Notes: generated by a model not told the origin, from the letters alone. A stretch of 64,000 nt of DNA from AC-32 sp963728765 (GCA_963728765.1 CAVSKX010000004.1:868001-932000), one strand, 5' to 3'; counted from the first letter of the stretch, positions 32,584-41,906 are shown. Translations and numbers: made by a program.

Positions 32584-35084
32584 TGCGATCGCAGCCCCAC
32601 GCGCTCGCCACGCGCGAGGTCGCCGAGGCGCTCGAAACCGACCTCGAACGCGGCCTCGCCGGGGACGAGGCCGCCGCCCGCCTCGCCCGCTGCGGCCCGA
32701 ACCGGCCGCGCGAGCAGGAGGGGCCGAACTACCTGCGGATCCTCGTCGGCCAGCTGTTCGACCCGCTGGTCGCGCTGCTCGTCACGGCGACGGCCGTCTC
32801 GATCGCGATCGGCGACGTCGGCGAAGGCATCGCGATCGCCGCCGTGCTCGTCCTCAACGCGGCGCTCGGCTTCTGGCAGGAGGCGACGGCCGAGCGGGCG
32901 ATCCTCGCGCTCTCGGAAGCGTTCACGCAGCAGGCGACCGTCGTCCGCGATGGAACGGTGATGGAGATCCCGGCGGAGGAGGTCGTTCCCGGGGACGTGC
33001 TGCTCGTGGTCGAAGGCGAGCGCGTCGCCGCCGACGGCCGGATTGTCTCGGAACACGGCCTGGAGGTCGACGAGTCGGCACTGACGGGGGAGTCGCTCCC
33101 GGTCGCGAAGGGCGCGGGCGCGGTGGAGGAGGCGACTCCGCTCGCGGAGCGTGCGTCTATCGCGTATGCCGGCTGCGCGGTCACGCGAGGTCGCGGCCGG
33201 ATCGTCGTCTGCGCAACCGGCGAGACCACGGAGCTGGGACAGATCGAGCGCCTTGCCGCCGGGGCGAAACCGCCGCCGACGCCGCTGACGCGACGCCTCT
33301 CACGGCTGGCGCGGCAGATGGTGCTCGCAGGGGTCGCGATCACCGTGGTGCTGACAGTGGGCATGCTCGCGCAGGGCACTGAACTGCACGAGGCCTTTCT
33401 GGTCGGCGTGGCAGTCGCCGTCGCAGCCGTCCCGGAGGGTCTCGCCGCCACGGTCACGGCGGCCCTCGCGCTCGGCGCCCGCGCGATGGCTGCGCGTGGC
33501 GCGATCGTCCGGCGACTCGAAGCGATCGAGACGCTCGGCGGGACCACCGTTATCTGCACGGACAAGACCGGAACGCTCACGCAGAACCAGATCCGCGTCG
33601 CCGCCGTCCGGCCGGCAGCCGGCGTCGACGAGCGCGACCTGCTCGCCGCCGCCGTGCTCGCCTCGAGCGCACGCGAGAGCACAAACGGCTCCGTCGGCGA
33701 CCCGATCGAACGGGCGCTGCTACTCGCGGCGATGGAGCGCGGGCTGCGCCAGGACGACCTGATGACCGGGCGGCGACTCGCCCAGGAGCTCCCCTTCGAC
33801 TCGGAGCGCAAGCGGATGACGGCGCTCTACGACGAGGGGGGCGACGGCCACGCGTACATGAAGGGCGCGCCGGAGGTCGTCGCGAAGCGCGCAGCCACGG
33901 ACGCCGAGCTCGCGGAGGCGGCGCTCGCCTGGGCGGGCGAGGGCTTCCGGGTACTCGCCGTCTCGGGTCGCCCGGTCGACCTCGACGATCTCCCCGCCGA
34001 CCTCGAGCAGGGCCACGCACTGCTCGGCGTGATCGCGCTGCACGACCCCCTGCGCGAGACGGCCGCTCCGGCGCTCGCGACGGCACGCGCTGCAGGGATC
34101 GAGGTGCGGATGCTCACGGGCGACCACCCGGCGACCGCCCGCACGATCGGACACGCCCTCGGGCTCGACGACCGGGCGATCGTGGCGCGCGCGACTCCCG
34201 CCGACAAGCTCCGCCTCGTCACCGAGCTGCAGGAGGCGGACGAAGTTGTCGCGGTGACCGGCGACGGCGTCAACGACGCCCCCGCCCTGCGCCGTGCCGA
34301 TGTCGGAGTCGCCATGGGCCACTCCGGCACGGAGGCCGCCCGCAGCGCAGCCGCGATCGTGCTCACCGACGACGACTTCGCGACGATCGTGGCCGCGGTC
34401 GAGGAGGGCCGGCGGATCGGCGACAACATCCGCAAGTTCGTCGCCTTCCTGCTCTCCGCCAACTTCGGCGAGGTGCTCGTGTTCGTCGCAGCGGTGATCG
34501 CGGGCGTCGGCGCGCCGTTGGCGGTGATCCAGGTGCTGCTCGTGAACCTCGTGACCGACGGCCTCCCCGCCCTCGCGCTCGCCGCGGACCCGGCGAGCCC
34601 GCGCACGATGACGACACCCCCGCGGCGGGGCACGCGCCTCCTCGACACCCCGACCTGGCTTAGCCTTGCCGCGATCGGCACGCTCGTCGGAGGCGTGACG
34701 GCGGCCGCGTTCTTCACCGGCCGGGCCTTCGGCGGCGACGTCGACCAGACGATGGCGTTCGCGACCCTGGCGCTCTCGGAACTGGCGCTCGTATTCGCGA
34801 TGCGCTCGCGGTGGGTTCATGCCTGGAGGCTGCGGCGCAACTCCTGGCTGCTCTGGAGCGCGATCGGCTCGGCCGCGCTCGTCGTCGCCGCGGTCTATGT
34901 CCCCGCCCTGCAGGGGCCGCTCGCCACGCACTCGCTCGGGCCGGCCGAGGCCGCCTTCACGTTCCTGCTGGCGCTCGTCCCGTTCGTGGTGCTGGAAGGC
35001 GCAAAGGCGTTCGCGCGGCCGCGGGCGTCAGTGACCGAGCAGCGCAAGCTGGAAGATCGACATCACGAGCAGCGAGCCGCCTAG
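32583..35084 (+). CDS. P-type Ca2+-type cation ATPase
   Basis: An 833-residue pump. An N-terminal cation-ATPase domain (LETDLERGLAGDEAAARL) is followed by membrane helices at about 60-100, the actuator TGES near 168-171, AVPEGLAATVTAALALGARAMA, DKTGT at 327-331, and TGDGVNDAPALRRADVG. The VPEGL and TCDKTGTLTQNQ region and overall length match bacterial P2A (SERCA-like) calcium pumps. It shares TGATG with the Usp gene. This is the second P2-type pump in the window; the two are distinct paralogues. It overlaps the convergent ZIP gene by 57 nt. Confidence 0.93.
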   Translation: MRSQPHALATREVAEALETDLERGLAGDEAAARLARCGPNRPREQEGPNYLRILVGQLFDPLVALLVTATAVSIAIGDVGEGIAIAAVLVLNAALGFWQEATAERAILALSEAFTQQATVVRDGTVMEIPAEEVVPGDVLLVVEGERVAADGRIVSEHGLEVDESALTGESLPVAKGAGAVEEATPLAERASIAYAGCAVTRGRGRIVVCATGETTELGQIERLAAGAKPPPTPLTRRLSRLARQMVLAGVAITVVLTVGMLAQGTELHEAFLVGVAVAVAAVPEGLAATVTAALALGARAMAARGAIVRRLEAIETLGGTTVICTDKTGTLTQNQIRVAAVRPAAGVDERDLLAAAVLASSARESTNGSVGDPIERALLLAAMERGLRQDDLMTGRRLAQELPFDSERKRMTALYDEGGDGHAYMKGAPEVVAKRAATDAELAEAALAWAGEGFRVLAVSGRPVDLDDLPADLEQGHALLGVIALHDPLRETAAPALATARAAGIEVRMLTGDHPATARTIGHALGLDDRAIVARATPADKLRLVTELQEADEVVAVTGDGVNDAPALRRADVGVAMGHSGTEAARSAAAIVLTDDDFATIVAAVEEGRRIGDNIRKFVAFLLSANFGEVLVFVAAVIAGVGAPLAVIQVLLVNLVTDGLPALALAADPASPRTMTTPPRRGTRLLDTPTWLSLAAIGTLVGGVTAAAFFTGRAFGGDVDQTMAFATLALSELALVFAMRSRWVHAWRLRRNSWLLWSAIGSAALVVAAVYVPALQGPLATHSLGPAEAAFTFLLALVPFVVLEGAKAFARPRASVTEQRKLEDRHHEQRAA

Positions 35085-35762
35085 CCAAACGGCCAGGCCG
35101 CTCATGCTCAGTTCCGCGCGCGCCTCCGGCAGCAGCTCGGACAGCACAACCCAGACCATCGCGCCGCCCGCGAACCCGAAGCCGACGGGCAGGAACGGCT
35201 TGAACTGCTCCACGAACAGGAAGGCGGGCGCCGCCACGAGCGGCTGCGGCAGGCTCGAAAAGATGCTCCAGCCGGCCGCCCCACGCACCGAAGTGCCTCG
35301 TGGGACGAGCACGAGGCTGATCGCGAGCCCTTCCGGGATATTGTGCACCGCGATCGCAATCGTGATGAGCACACCCAGCTCGGCGCCACCACCGTAGGCG
35401 ACACCGACGCCGACGCCCTCACTGAACGAGTGCAGCGTCATCACCGCCACGATCAGCACGGCCTTTCTCGCGTCCGCGCCGCCCAGCTCGGCGAAGTGCA
35501 GCTCCCGGTGCCCGAGCGCGCGGTGCGTCGCGTAGATGAACAGCGCCCCGGCCACGGCACCGGCGGCGGTGCGCCCGACGCCGCGGATCGCGCCTTCGAT
35601 CACCAGCGCCCCGCTCGCCGAGAGCATGAAGCCTGCGGCGATCGCGTTCGAGATGCCGAGCCAGGCCCGCGACATTTCCCGGACGAAGGCGAACGGCAGC
35701 GCGCCGAGCCCGGTCGCCAGCGCGGTCAGGAGCGCGGCCAGCGTGACCCAGAACAGGTCCAC
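35028..35762 (-). CDS. ZIP-family metal transporter
   Basis: A 244-residue, eight-helix transporter. The two metal-binding helices are clear: TLHSFSEGVGVG and AVHNIPEGLAISL. ZIP proteins import Zn2+, Fe2+ or Mn2+ into the cytoplasm. GTG start at 35760-35762. Its 3' end overlaps the Ca2+-type ATPase gene tail to tail by 57 nt, and it is followed on the same strand by nothing close, so it appears monocistronic. Confidence 0.92.
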   Translation of the reverse strand: MDLFWVTLAALLTALATGLGALPFAFVREMSRAWLGISNAIAAGFMLSASGALVIEGAIRGVGRTAAGAVAGALFIYATHRALGHRELHFAELGGADARKAVLIVAVMTLHSFSEGVGVGVAYGGGAELGVLITIAIAVHNIPEGLAISLVLVPRGTSVRGAAGWSIFSSLPQPLVAAPAFLFVEQFKPFLPVGFGFAGGAMVWVVLSELLPEARAELSMSGLAVWLGGSLLVMSIFQLALLGH

Positions 35763-35790
35763 CCCGCGGTTCTACACGGCGGCGAGGCGC

Positions 35791-36501
35791 CTAGTAGCCG
35801 CTAAAGCGGTCGGGCAGCAGCTGCTCCTCCGCCACGCCCGCCCCGGAGAGGCCCTCGGTCACCGCCTCCACCATCTGCGGCGGCCCGGCGATCAGGTACG
35901 TGTAGTTGCCGAGGTCGCCGTCCAGGTGGTCGCGCAGCAGGTCCGGGCCGATGTAGCGCGTCTCGCCGTCCCAGCCCTCGTCCTGCGTCATCGTCAGCAC
36001 GAGCTTGCAGCCCGGGATCCGGCCCGCGAGCTCCGGCAGCTCGTCGAGGAACGGCGTGGACTCACGGTCGCGGTTCGAGTAGACGAGCGTGACGTGATAC
36101 GGCTCCCCGGTGTCGGCGATGTAGCGGAGCATCGAGCGGAAGACCGTGATGCCGATCCCGCCGGCGGCGAAGACGTACTCGCGGCTCGTGTCGTCGGGCA
36201 GCTGCCAGTCGCCCTTCGGCTGCTCGACGTCGACCTCGTCCCCGACCTCGAGCTCCGCGAGCGTGTTCTTGAAGGCGGTGTCGCGCATGCGCGTGCACAG
36301 GCCGAGCACGCCGCGCTCGGTCGGCGAGGTGACGACGGAGATGTGGCGGCGCAGGCCCTTTTCGTCCTGGTAGCCGCGGTCGGGCAGCTCGACCCAGAAG
36401 TACTGGCCGGGCCGGAAGTCGACCTCCTCACCCCGGAGGTCGAAGATGGCCAGCACCGTCCCCTGCGCGACCTCCCGCTTTTCCTTCACCAGCGCACGCA
36501 C
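35791..36501 (-). CDS. Ferredoxin-NAD(P)H reductase-like flavoprotein
   Basis: A 236-residue FNR-fold oxidoreductase: FAD domain with RPGQYFWVELP and RRHISVVTSPTE, NAD(P) domain with FAAGGIGITVFRSMLRYI, TLVYSNRDRESTPFLDEL and IAGPPQMV. There is no attached 2Fe-2S or heme domain, so a separate electron carrier must be its partner. GTG start with a weak ribosome site. It ends 29 nt before the ZIP gene start region on the same strand, and follows the exporter gene by about 29 nt, so co-transcription with the exporter is possible. Confidence 0.88.
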   Translation of the reverse strand: MRALVKEKREVAQGTVLAIFDLRGEEVDFRPGQYFWVELPDRGYQDEKGLRRHISVVTSPTERGVLGLCTRMRDTAFKNTLAELEVGDEVDVEQPKGDWQLPDDTSREYVFAAGGIGITVFRSMLRYIADTGEPYHVTLVYSNRDRESTPFLDELPELAGRIPGCKLVLTMTQDEGWDGETRYIGPDLLRDHLDGDLGNYTYLIAGPPQMVEAVTEGLSGAGVAEEQLLPDRFSGY

Positions 36502-36529
36502 GCCGGGAGGCTATACCGCGCGCGCAGCG

Positions 36530-37972
36530 TCAGTCGGTTTCGACGGCGAGCGTGCCCGCCGGCTCGGCCACGCCGTGCGGGACCATCGGCCGGTCGCGCA
36601 GCAGCGCCACCGCAAGCCCGGCCGCGAGTGCCGAGAACACCCCGCCGACCACGAACGCGAGCTGGTAGCCGGCGTTCAGTGACGCCGCGGCCGTCTCGCC
36701 ACCGGTCTTCCAGGCCGCAAGGCTCGCCAGGACCGCCAGGCCCAGTGCGCCGCCCATCATGAAGCCGGTGTTGACGATGCCCGAGGCGAGACCGGACTCC
36801 TCCGGCCCCACATCGCTCATCGCCGCCATCAGCACGGGGTTCATCGCCATCCCGACGCCGACCCCGAGGATGATCATCGCAGGCAGCACGTCTACCCAGA
36901 AGTTCGCGTCGACCGGAGCGCGGGCAAACAGCAGCAGTCCTGCCGTCACGAGGCCCATTCCGACGGCGATCGGGATCCGCGTCCCGTAGCGCATCACCAG
37001 GCGCGCAGAGAGGCCCAGCGAGAAGGCACCCATGATGATGTTCGCGGGCAGGAACGCCAGCCCGACTTGCAGCGGGTCGTAACCGAGCACGAGCCCGAGG
37101 TACTGCGCGGCGAAGAAGAACCACCCGAACATGCCGGCCGCCCAGAGCACTCCCACGCCGTTCGCGACGGACACGTTCCGCTTCCGGAAGATGCCCAGCG
37201 GCACGAGCGGCGACGCAACTCGCAGTTCGATCACGATGAACGCGGCGAACACGACGACTGCGACGGCCAGCAGCCCAAGCGTCTGGACCGAGAGCCAACC
37301 CTTGTCGTTGCCGTTGACGATCGCGTACACGGCGGCGATCAGGGCGGCGGTCACCGTCACTGCGCCCCACACGTCGACGCGCTCACGCCCCTCCGAGGCG
37401 GGCCGGTCGCCGGGCAGGAGCGGCAGGCAGAGCGAGAAGACCAGGATGCCCACCGGGATGTTGACGAGGAAGATCCAGTGCCAGCTCAGCGCGTCGGTGA
37501 GTACCCCTCCGAGGAGCACGCCGATGCTGCCGCCGCCGGCCATCACGAACCCGAAGAAGCCCATCGCCTTCGTCCGCTCCGCCGGATCCTGGAAGAGCAG
37601 CATCAGCAGCGACAGCGCGACAGCGGAGACGACCGCGCCGCCGAGGCCCTGCACCGCACGCGCGCCGATCAGGAACCCCTGCGAGGTCGAGAGCCCGCAC
37701 GCCAGCGAGGCGAGCGTGAAGAGCGCGATCCCGCCGAGAAAGAGCCGCCGGTGCCCGAAGAGATCGCCGAGCCGCCCGCCGAGCAGCAGGAAGCCGCCGA
37801 AGGTCAGCAGATAGGCGTTCACGACCCACGCGAGCGACTCCTCCGTGAAGCCGAGGTCGTCGCGGATCGAGGGCAGGGCGACGTTCACGATCGTGGCATC
37901 GAGCACGATCATCAGGTCGCCCAGGCAGAGCACGTACAGGGCAAACCAGCGGGTGCGTCGGTCGAGGGCCAT
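36530..37972 (-). CDS. MFS drug exporter, DHA2 family (14 TM)
   Basis: A 480-residue EmrB/QacA-type proton antiporter. The first helices contain LDATIVNVALPSI with the motif D1 acid, then WVVNAYLLTFGGFLLLGGRLGDLFGHRR, the family's motif A. About 14 helices follow, ending before a short polar tail. AAAGGAGC precedes the ATG. It likely exports amphipathic drugs or metabolites. No TetR or MarR regulator sits next to it. Confidence 0.92.
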   Translation of the reverse strand: MALDRRTRWFALYVLCLGDLMIVLDATIVNVALPSIRDDLGFTEESLAWVVNAYLLTFGGFLLLGGRLGDLFGHRRLFLGGIALFTLASLACGLSTSQGFLIGARAVQGLGGAVVSAVALSLLMLLFQDPAERTKAMGFFGFVMAGGGSIGVLLGGVLTDALSWHWIFLVNIPVGILVFSLCLPLLPGDRPASEGRERVDVWGAVTVTAALIAAVYAIVNGNDKGWLSVQTLGLLAVAVVVFAAFIVIELRVASPLVPLGIFRKRNVSVANGVGVLWAAGMFGWFFFAAQYLGLVLGYDPLQVGLAFLPANIIMGAFSLGLSARLVMRYGTRIPIAVGMGLVTAGLLLFARAPVDANFWVDVLPAMIILGVGVGMAMNPVLMAAMSDVGPEESGLASGIVNTGFMMGGALGLAVLASLAAWKTGGETAAASLNAGYQLAFVVGGVFSALAAGLAVALLRDRPMVPHGVAEPAGTLAVETD

Positions 37973-38078
37973 TAGCTCCTTTCGAACGAGATCACGGTGG
38001 TAGGACTTCCCTCCGAGCCGGAATTAATCGGCCGTCCTGCGATGAGTTCACGGGCGAGAGGGCGTCTTTTCCCCAGAG

Positions 38079-38336
38079 ATGCTCCGACTCTCGTGCGACG
38101 TGGGCGCGCTTCCGGCGGACGGCATCGCGCTGGATGCCCTTGCACGGCTCCAGCTCGCTGCCCGCCGCGCCGGCCTGGAGCTGGCGATCTGCAACGCGTC
38201 GGACGAGCTGTGCTGCCTGATCAGGTTCACGGGCCTCGAGGAGGCGCTACGCGTCGAGCCGCAGCGGGAGGCCGAAAAGCGGGAAGAGCGTCTCCACGTC
38301 GAGGAAGAACGTGAGCTCGGCGATCCGCCCGCCTGA
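38079..38336 (+). CDS. STAS-domain protein
   Basis: An 85-residue protein. The ALPADGIALDALARLQLAARR..GLELAICNASDELCCLIRFTGLEEAL segment matches the second half of STAS/MlaB-type domains found as stand-alone actinobacterial proteins, followed by a highly charged EKREERLHVEEERELGDPP tail. There is no obvious phosphorylatable Ser as in SpoIIAA, so anti-anti-sigma function is unproven. Its last 90 nt overlap the convergent ECF sigma gene, so transcription of the two may interfere. Confidence 0.65.
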   Translation: MLRLSCDVGALPADGIALDALARLQLAARRAGLELAICNASDELCCLIRFTGLEEALRVEPQREAEKREERLHVEEERELGDPPA

Positions 38337-39218
38337 GAGCTCGAGCACCTGCAGCGCCCACGGCTCGTAGCCGTCGCCCGACTCGCTCGGCTTGTACTGC
38401 CCGAACGCGGGCGAGCCGTTCGCCGAGACGACCGGGATCACGCGCGAGCCCTTGCAGCCGATCCCCGCGCCGGCCCACCAGGTGAAGATGTCCTCGCGCC
38501 CGCTCAGCCAGAGGTCGAACGGCGGCATCGACTGGATCGCGTCCTCGTGGATCAGTGACGTGAGCGCCTCGAAGTCGTAGGCCTCGAATGCTGCGACGTA
38601 GCGCTCGAGCAGCTCGGGGTCGGGCGCGTCGAAGTCCGACTCCGGCGAGAGCTCGCGCTCCTCCAGCGTCGCCCGCGCCCGTTGCAGCGCGCTGTTCACC
38701 GACGCGACGCTCGTCTCCAGCAGCTCGGCGACCTCGCTGGCCTTCCAGCGCAGCACCTCGCAGAGGATCAGCACCGCGCGCTGCCGCGGGGGCAGGTGCT
38801 GCAGCGCGGCGACGAAGGCGAGACGGATCGTGTCGCGCGAGGCGACCGCCTCCGCCGGGTCGGCGACGCGCGAGTCCGGGACAGGTTGCAGCCACGGCAC
38901 CTCGGGCGTGTGCAGGTTCTCGATGATCGGCTCGCCCGCCGGCCCGAGGTCCATCGGCCGCGCGCGCCGTTCCCGCCCCTCGAGCATGTCGAGGCAGACG
39001 TTGGTCGCGATCCGGTATAGCCACGAGCGCAGCGCCGAGCGGCCTTCGAAGCGGTCGAGGCTCTTCCAGGCGCGCAGGAGCGTTTCCTGCACGGCGTCCT
39101 CGGCCTCGAACGGCGAGCCGAGCATGCGGTAGCAATGTGCCGTCAACTCGCGCCGGTGCTGTTCCAGCTCGGCGAACTCGGGCGTGCTCGCAAGAGTCGT
39201 CCGCTCCACGACCGGCAT
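38247..39218 (-). CDS. ECF-type sigma factor with C-terminal SnoaL-like domain
   Basis: A 323-residue sigma factor of the SigG/SigJ-type group. Region 2 is HCYRMLGSPFEAEDAVQETLLRAWKSLDRFEGRSALRSWLYRIATNVC; region 4 is LPPRQRAVLILCEVLRWKASEVAELLETSVASVNSALQRAR. A NTF2/SnoaL-like domain (about 205-320, ERYVAAFEAYDFEALTSLIHEDA..) follows; in related factors it regulates activity without an anti-sigma. The ATG at 39218 is used; an upstream TTG lacks support. No cognate anti-sigma is adjacent. Confidence 0.9.
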   Translation of the reverse strand: MPVVERTTLASTPEFAELEQHRRELTAHCYRMLGSPFEAEDAVQETLLRAWKSLDRFEGRSALRSWLYRIATNVCLDMLEGRERRARPMDLGPAGEPIIENLHTPEVPWLQPVPDSRVADPAEAVASRDTIRLAFVAALQHLPPRQRAVLILCEVLRWKASEVAELLETSVASVNSALQRARATLEERELSPESDFDAPDPELLERYVAAFEAYDFEALTSLIHEDAIQSMPPFDLWLSGREDIFTWWAGAGIGCKGSRVIPVVSANGSPAFGQYKPSESGDGYEPWALQVLELSGGRIAELTFFLDVETLFPLFGLPLRLDA

Positions 39219-39252
39219 CCTAGGCAAGACGGGTGGGTCGGCGAAAAGTCAT

Positions 39253-39283
39253 CGCGAGCGGGGACTTTTCGTCCCCGCTCGCG
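39253..39283 (-). terminator. Strong intrinsic terminator
   Basis: A perfect 13-bp stem with a TTTTC loop starts 9 nt after the stop of the 39292-39588 gene on the minus strand and is followed by GATGACTTTTCG. It insulates the ECF sigma gene downstream. Confidence 0.75.
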
Positions 39284-39291
39284 TGGTCGGA

Positions 39292-39588
39292 CTACGCGGC
39301 GAGTGTCGATGCCGCCGCGAGGCCGAGCGGCCGCTCGGCGAAGGCCGGGCCCGCGTCGACCTCGTAGCAGGTGTTGACGCTCGAGTCGCCGAGCACCGTG
39401 TCGACGTACTCCTGCACTGCAGAGACCGAGTCGGCCTCCCACAGGCAGGTGACGGCCGACCCGTCGGTGCTCGGGTAGAACTGGAGCACGCGCATCCCCG
39501 CCGGGGCACCCTCGCCCGTCTGCAGCTTCTCTCCGCGCGCGAAGGCGGTCTCGGGGTTCCGGATCTCGTGCTGGACGACGACGTACAT
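39292..39588 (-). CDS. Small dimeric-barrel-like protein (SCO4226/DUF4242-like)
   Basis: A 98-residue protein (YVVVQHEIRNPETAFARGEKL, MRVLQFYPSTDGSAVTCLWEADSVSAVQEYVDTVLG, NTCYEVD) with a ferredoxin-like beta-alpha-beta pattern. It resembles the small nickel-binding-annotated SCO4226/DUF4242 type, a tentative match. AAAAGGAGGT precedes the ATG and a strong terminator follows. It lies between the TPR-LuxR regulator and the ECF sigma gene. Confidence 0.65.
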   Translation of the reverse strand: MYVVVQHEIRNPETAFARGEKLQTGEGAPAGMRVLQFYPSTDGSAVTCLWEADSVSAVQEYVDTVLGDSSVNTCYEVDAGPAFAERPLGLAAASTLAA

Positions 39589-39701
39589 GGCGACCTCCTT
39601 TTGGGTTGCCACGACGGTAGGGCGATCGCCGTCGTCCCCGCATCGCACGGCCGTGCCAACTGCGCGACGAGGCGCAGCGTGGTCGTTTCGTGCCACGGCG
39701 C

Positions 39702-41342
39702 TCAGATCAGCCGCTGCCGAAGAGCGAGCGCGGTGGCGGCCGCGCGCGACGAGACGCCGAGCTTGGCGAAGATGTTCTGCAGGTGACGGCGGGCGGTGTG
39801 GTCGCTGATGACCAGTGCCTCGGCGATCTCGCGGTTGCTCTTTCCGGCCGCCACGAGACGTAGCACCTCGAGCTCGCGGGGCGTCAGCCCGTACGTCTCG
39901 GTGGCGCCGGCTCCGCCTCGAAGCTCGTCGACCCGGGCGACGTCGGGGGACGCGCCCAGGCGCGCGAAGGTGGTGCGCGCCGCGTCGAGCTCGAACGCGG
40001 CGGTGTCGTCGTCGCCGAGCGCGCGGCAGGCGAGCGCCAGCAGGACTCGTGCTCGAGCCGCATCGTGCGGCGCGCCGAGCTCGTGCCACTCCTCGCACGC
40101 GCGCCGCAACGCGGGCAGCGCCTGTCGCGCGTTGCCCTTCGCGAGCTCGACTTCCCCTCGCGCTTCGGCAGCTGCAGCCCGAAGCAACTCGCTGCCCTGG
40201 CGCTCGGCGATGCCCTCCAGCTCTCGGCAGGCGGCCTCGGCCGCCTCCAGGTCGGGGTGCGCGGTCATGATCCGCACGTACGCGGGCAGGAACGCCGCTC
40301 GCTTCAGCGGCTGCGTCATCTCGGCAGCTGCGCGCAGAACCGCCGCCGCCGCGGCAGCGCCGTTGCCCTGTGCCAGCCGCAGGAGCGCGAGCCCCGGCTG
40401 CGGCTCCAGCCGGCGCTCCATCGCCTCGCGGTAGGCAGCCTCGGCGGCCTCGAACCGCCCCTGCAGGCGGTGGACCTCTCCCTCGCGGTAGGCCGCGTGG
40501 GCGAGCGCGCGCTCGTTGAGCACGCCTTCCCGGAAGCGGCGTCCGACCTGACGGGCCTCGGCGAGCGCGTCCCTCCACTCCCCTCCCAGCGTCATGATCT
40601 CGGCGCGGTGGACCAGGCAGAGGCCCTGGTGGGCGATCATCTCGGGCTGCTCCGCACACCACCGGGTCAGCGCGCCCGTCCATTCGCGCGCGCGGCGCAG
40701 CTCGTAGACGTCGCGGCAGAACGCGATCGTGTTGCAGTAGACGATGCCGGCGACGATCGGTGAGAGCTCGCCGGAGGTGACTGCGACCATCGTCTCGTCG
40801 ACCAGTCGCAGGCCCTCGTCGGTCCGACCCTGCCTGATCAGGGCATGGCCCTGCTCCATCAAGCCGATCGCGGAGAGGTCGTCGTCGCCGAAGCTCTCGC
40901 CGATCTCCACGATCTCCACCGCCATGGCTTCGGCCGCCTCGTACGCGCCGCTGCCCGAGCGCTGCAGCAGCGCAGGGATCAGGAGGTAACCACGCTCGAC
41001 GCAGTCGCCTCCGTAGCGCTCGAGCACGCGCAGACCGCGTGCGAACCAGCCGGCGGCAGACGCCGAGTCGCCGCGAAACAGGAAGTTGTGGCCGACCCAC
41101 CACGCGCACCGTGCTGCGCGAGGCAGGTCTCGCCCCTCCAGGTGCGCCCGGTAGGCGCGCTCGAGTGCGGCCCGGTACTCGTCGTCGCGTCCGAGCATGT
41201 ACGCGGAGTGCGCGAGCAGCTCGAGGTCGTCACCTGGCAGCGGCGCTGCGCTGTCGGCGCGACTGAGCGCTGCATGAGCATTCGCCCAGGAGCCCGCCGC
41301 GCTCTGCTCCCGGCCGCGCTCGAGATCGTCGGCCCGCACCAT
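39702..41342 (-). CDS. TPR-rich LuxR-type transcriptional regulator
   Basis: A 546-residue protein. Residues 1 to about 470 are helical TPR-like repeats (GWFARGLRVLERYG.., VHRAEIMTLGGEWRDALAEA, ALHAAYREGEVHRLQGRFEAAEAAYREAM). The end is a LuxR/GerE HTH: LTPRELEVLRLVAAGKSNREIAEALVISDHTARRHLQNIFAKLGV at about 486-532. There is no Walker A, so it is not a MalT/LuxR ATPase. Its N-terminal scaffold aligns along its length with that of the nucleotide cyclase at 46330, so both may sense the same cue. Confidence 0.9.
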   Translation of the reverse strand: MVRADDLERGREQSAAGSWANAHAALSRADSAAPLPGDDLELLAHSAYMLGRDDEYRAALERAYRAHLEGRDLPRAARCAWWVGHNFLFRGDSASAAGWFARGLRVLERYGGDCVERGYLLIPALLQRSGSGAYEAAEAMAVEIVEIGESFGDDDLSAIGLMEQGHALIRQGRTDEGLRLVDETMVAVTSGELSPIVAGIVYCNTIAFCRDVYELRRAREWTGALTRWCAEQPEMIAHQGLCLVHRAEIMTLGGEWRDALAEARQVGRRFREGVLNERALAHAAYREGEVHRLQGRFEAAEAAYREAMERRLEPQPGLALLRLAQGNGAAAAAAVLRAAAEMTQPLKRAAFLPAYVRIMTAHPDLEAAEAACRELEGIAERQGSELLRAAAAEARGEVELAKGNARQALPALRRACEEWHELGAPHDAARARVLLALACRALGDDDTAAFELDAARTTFARLGASPDVARVDELRGGAGATETYGLTPRELEVLRLVAAGKSNREIAEALVISDHTARRHLQNIFAKLGVSSRAAATALALRQRLI

Positions 41343-41366
41343 CGGGGCCTCGAAGTATGGAGCGGC

Positions 41367-41906
41367 TCAGTAGCCGCCGTAGCCGCTCTTGCCGCCGTTG
41401 TCCTCGGTCGTCCCGGTGCCGGTCATGCCGCCGGTCCCGCCCGACTGGCCCGTCACCGCGAGGGCACCGGCCATCCCGGAGCTCTTGTGGTACTTGCAGT
41501 AGAACGAGATCGCGCCCGACTTCGGGATGGTCACCGTGACCTCGCCCTCGTCGCCGGGCTCGAGGTCCTTGTCGATCCCCTGCGACTCGACCGTGAACGA
41601 ATGCTCGACCTTCCCCTCGTTCTTGAGCTCGAGCCTGACCTTCTCGCCCGGCTTGCCCTGGAGCACGGTCGGGTCGAAGTAGAAGTCGTCCAGCTCGACC
41701 TCGGTCTTGCCACTGCTCTCGACGGACTTCGTGCCGTGGTTGTTCGCCTTCAGGCCGCCGACGGTTGTCGTCCCGCCTTCACTCTCACCGGCACTGCTGG
41801 TCTCGGTGGTGCCGCCGTTCGAGCTGCTGGAGCTCGAACCACAGCCCGCGAGCAACGGCAGCAGGCCGAGCGCGACCACGGCCACGATCAGCACGTTGCG
41901 TCTCAC
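41367..41906 (-). CDS. Cupredoxin-like secreted lipoprotein
   Basis: A 179-residue exported protein. A lipobox LLAGC follows a hydrophobic signal, then a Ser/Thr/Gly linker. The core (VELDDFYFDPTVLQGKPGEKVRLELKNEGKVEHSFTVE.. YCKYHKSSGMAG) is a plastocyanin/azurin-type fold with copper-ligand candidates His in EHSF, Cys and His in YCKYH, and Met in SSGM. A Gly-rich tail ends it. Likely a membrane-anchored periplasmic-face copper protein or electron carrier. GTG start with weak ribosome site. Confidence 0.85.
   Translation of the reverse strand: MRRNVLIVAVVALGLLPLLAGCGSSSSSSNGGTTETSSAGESEGGTTTVGGLKANNHGTKSVESSGKTEVELDDFYFDPTVLQGKPGEKVRLELKNEGKVEHSFTVESQGIDKDLEPGDEGEVTVTIPKSGAISFYCKYHKSSGMAGALAVTGQSGGTGGMTGTGTTEDNGGKSGYGGY

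Noticed and set aside
38079..38336. A toxin-antitoxin or anti-sigma reading for the small gene beside ECF sigma
   Set aside because: Sequence matches STAS-type helices; there is no zinc-anti-sigma HxxxCxxC motif.
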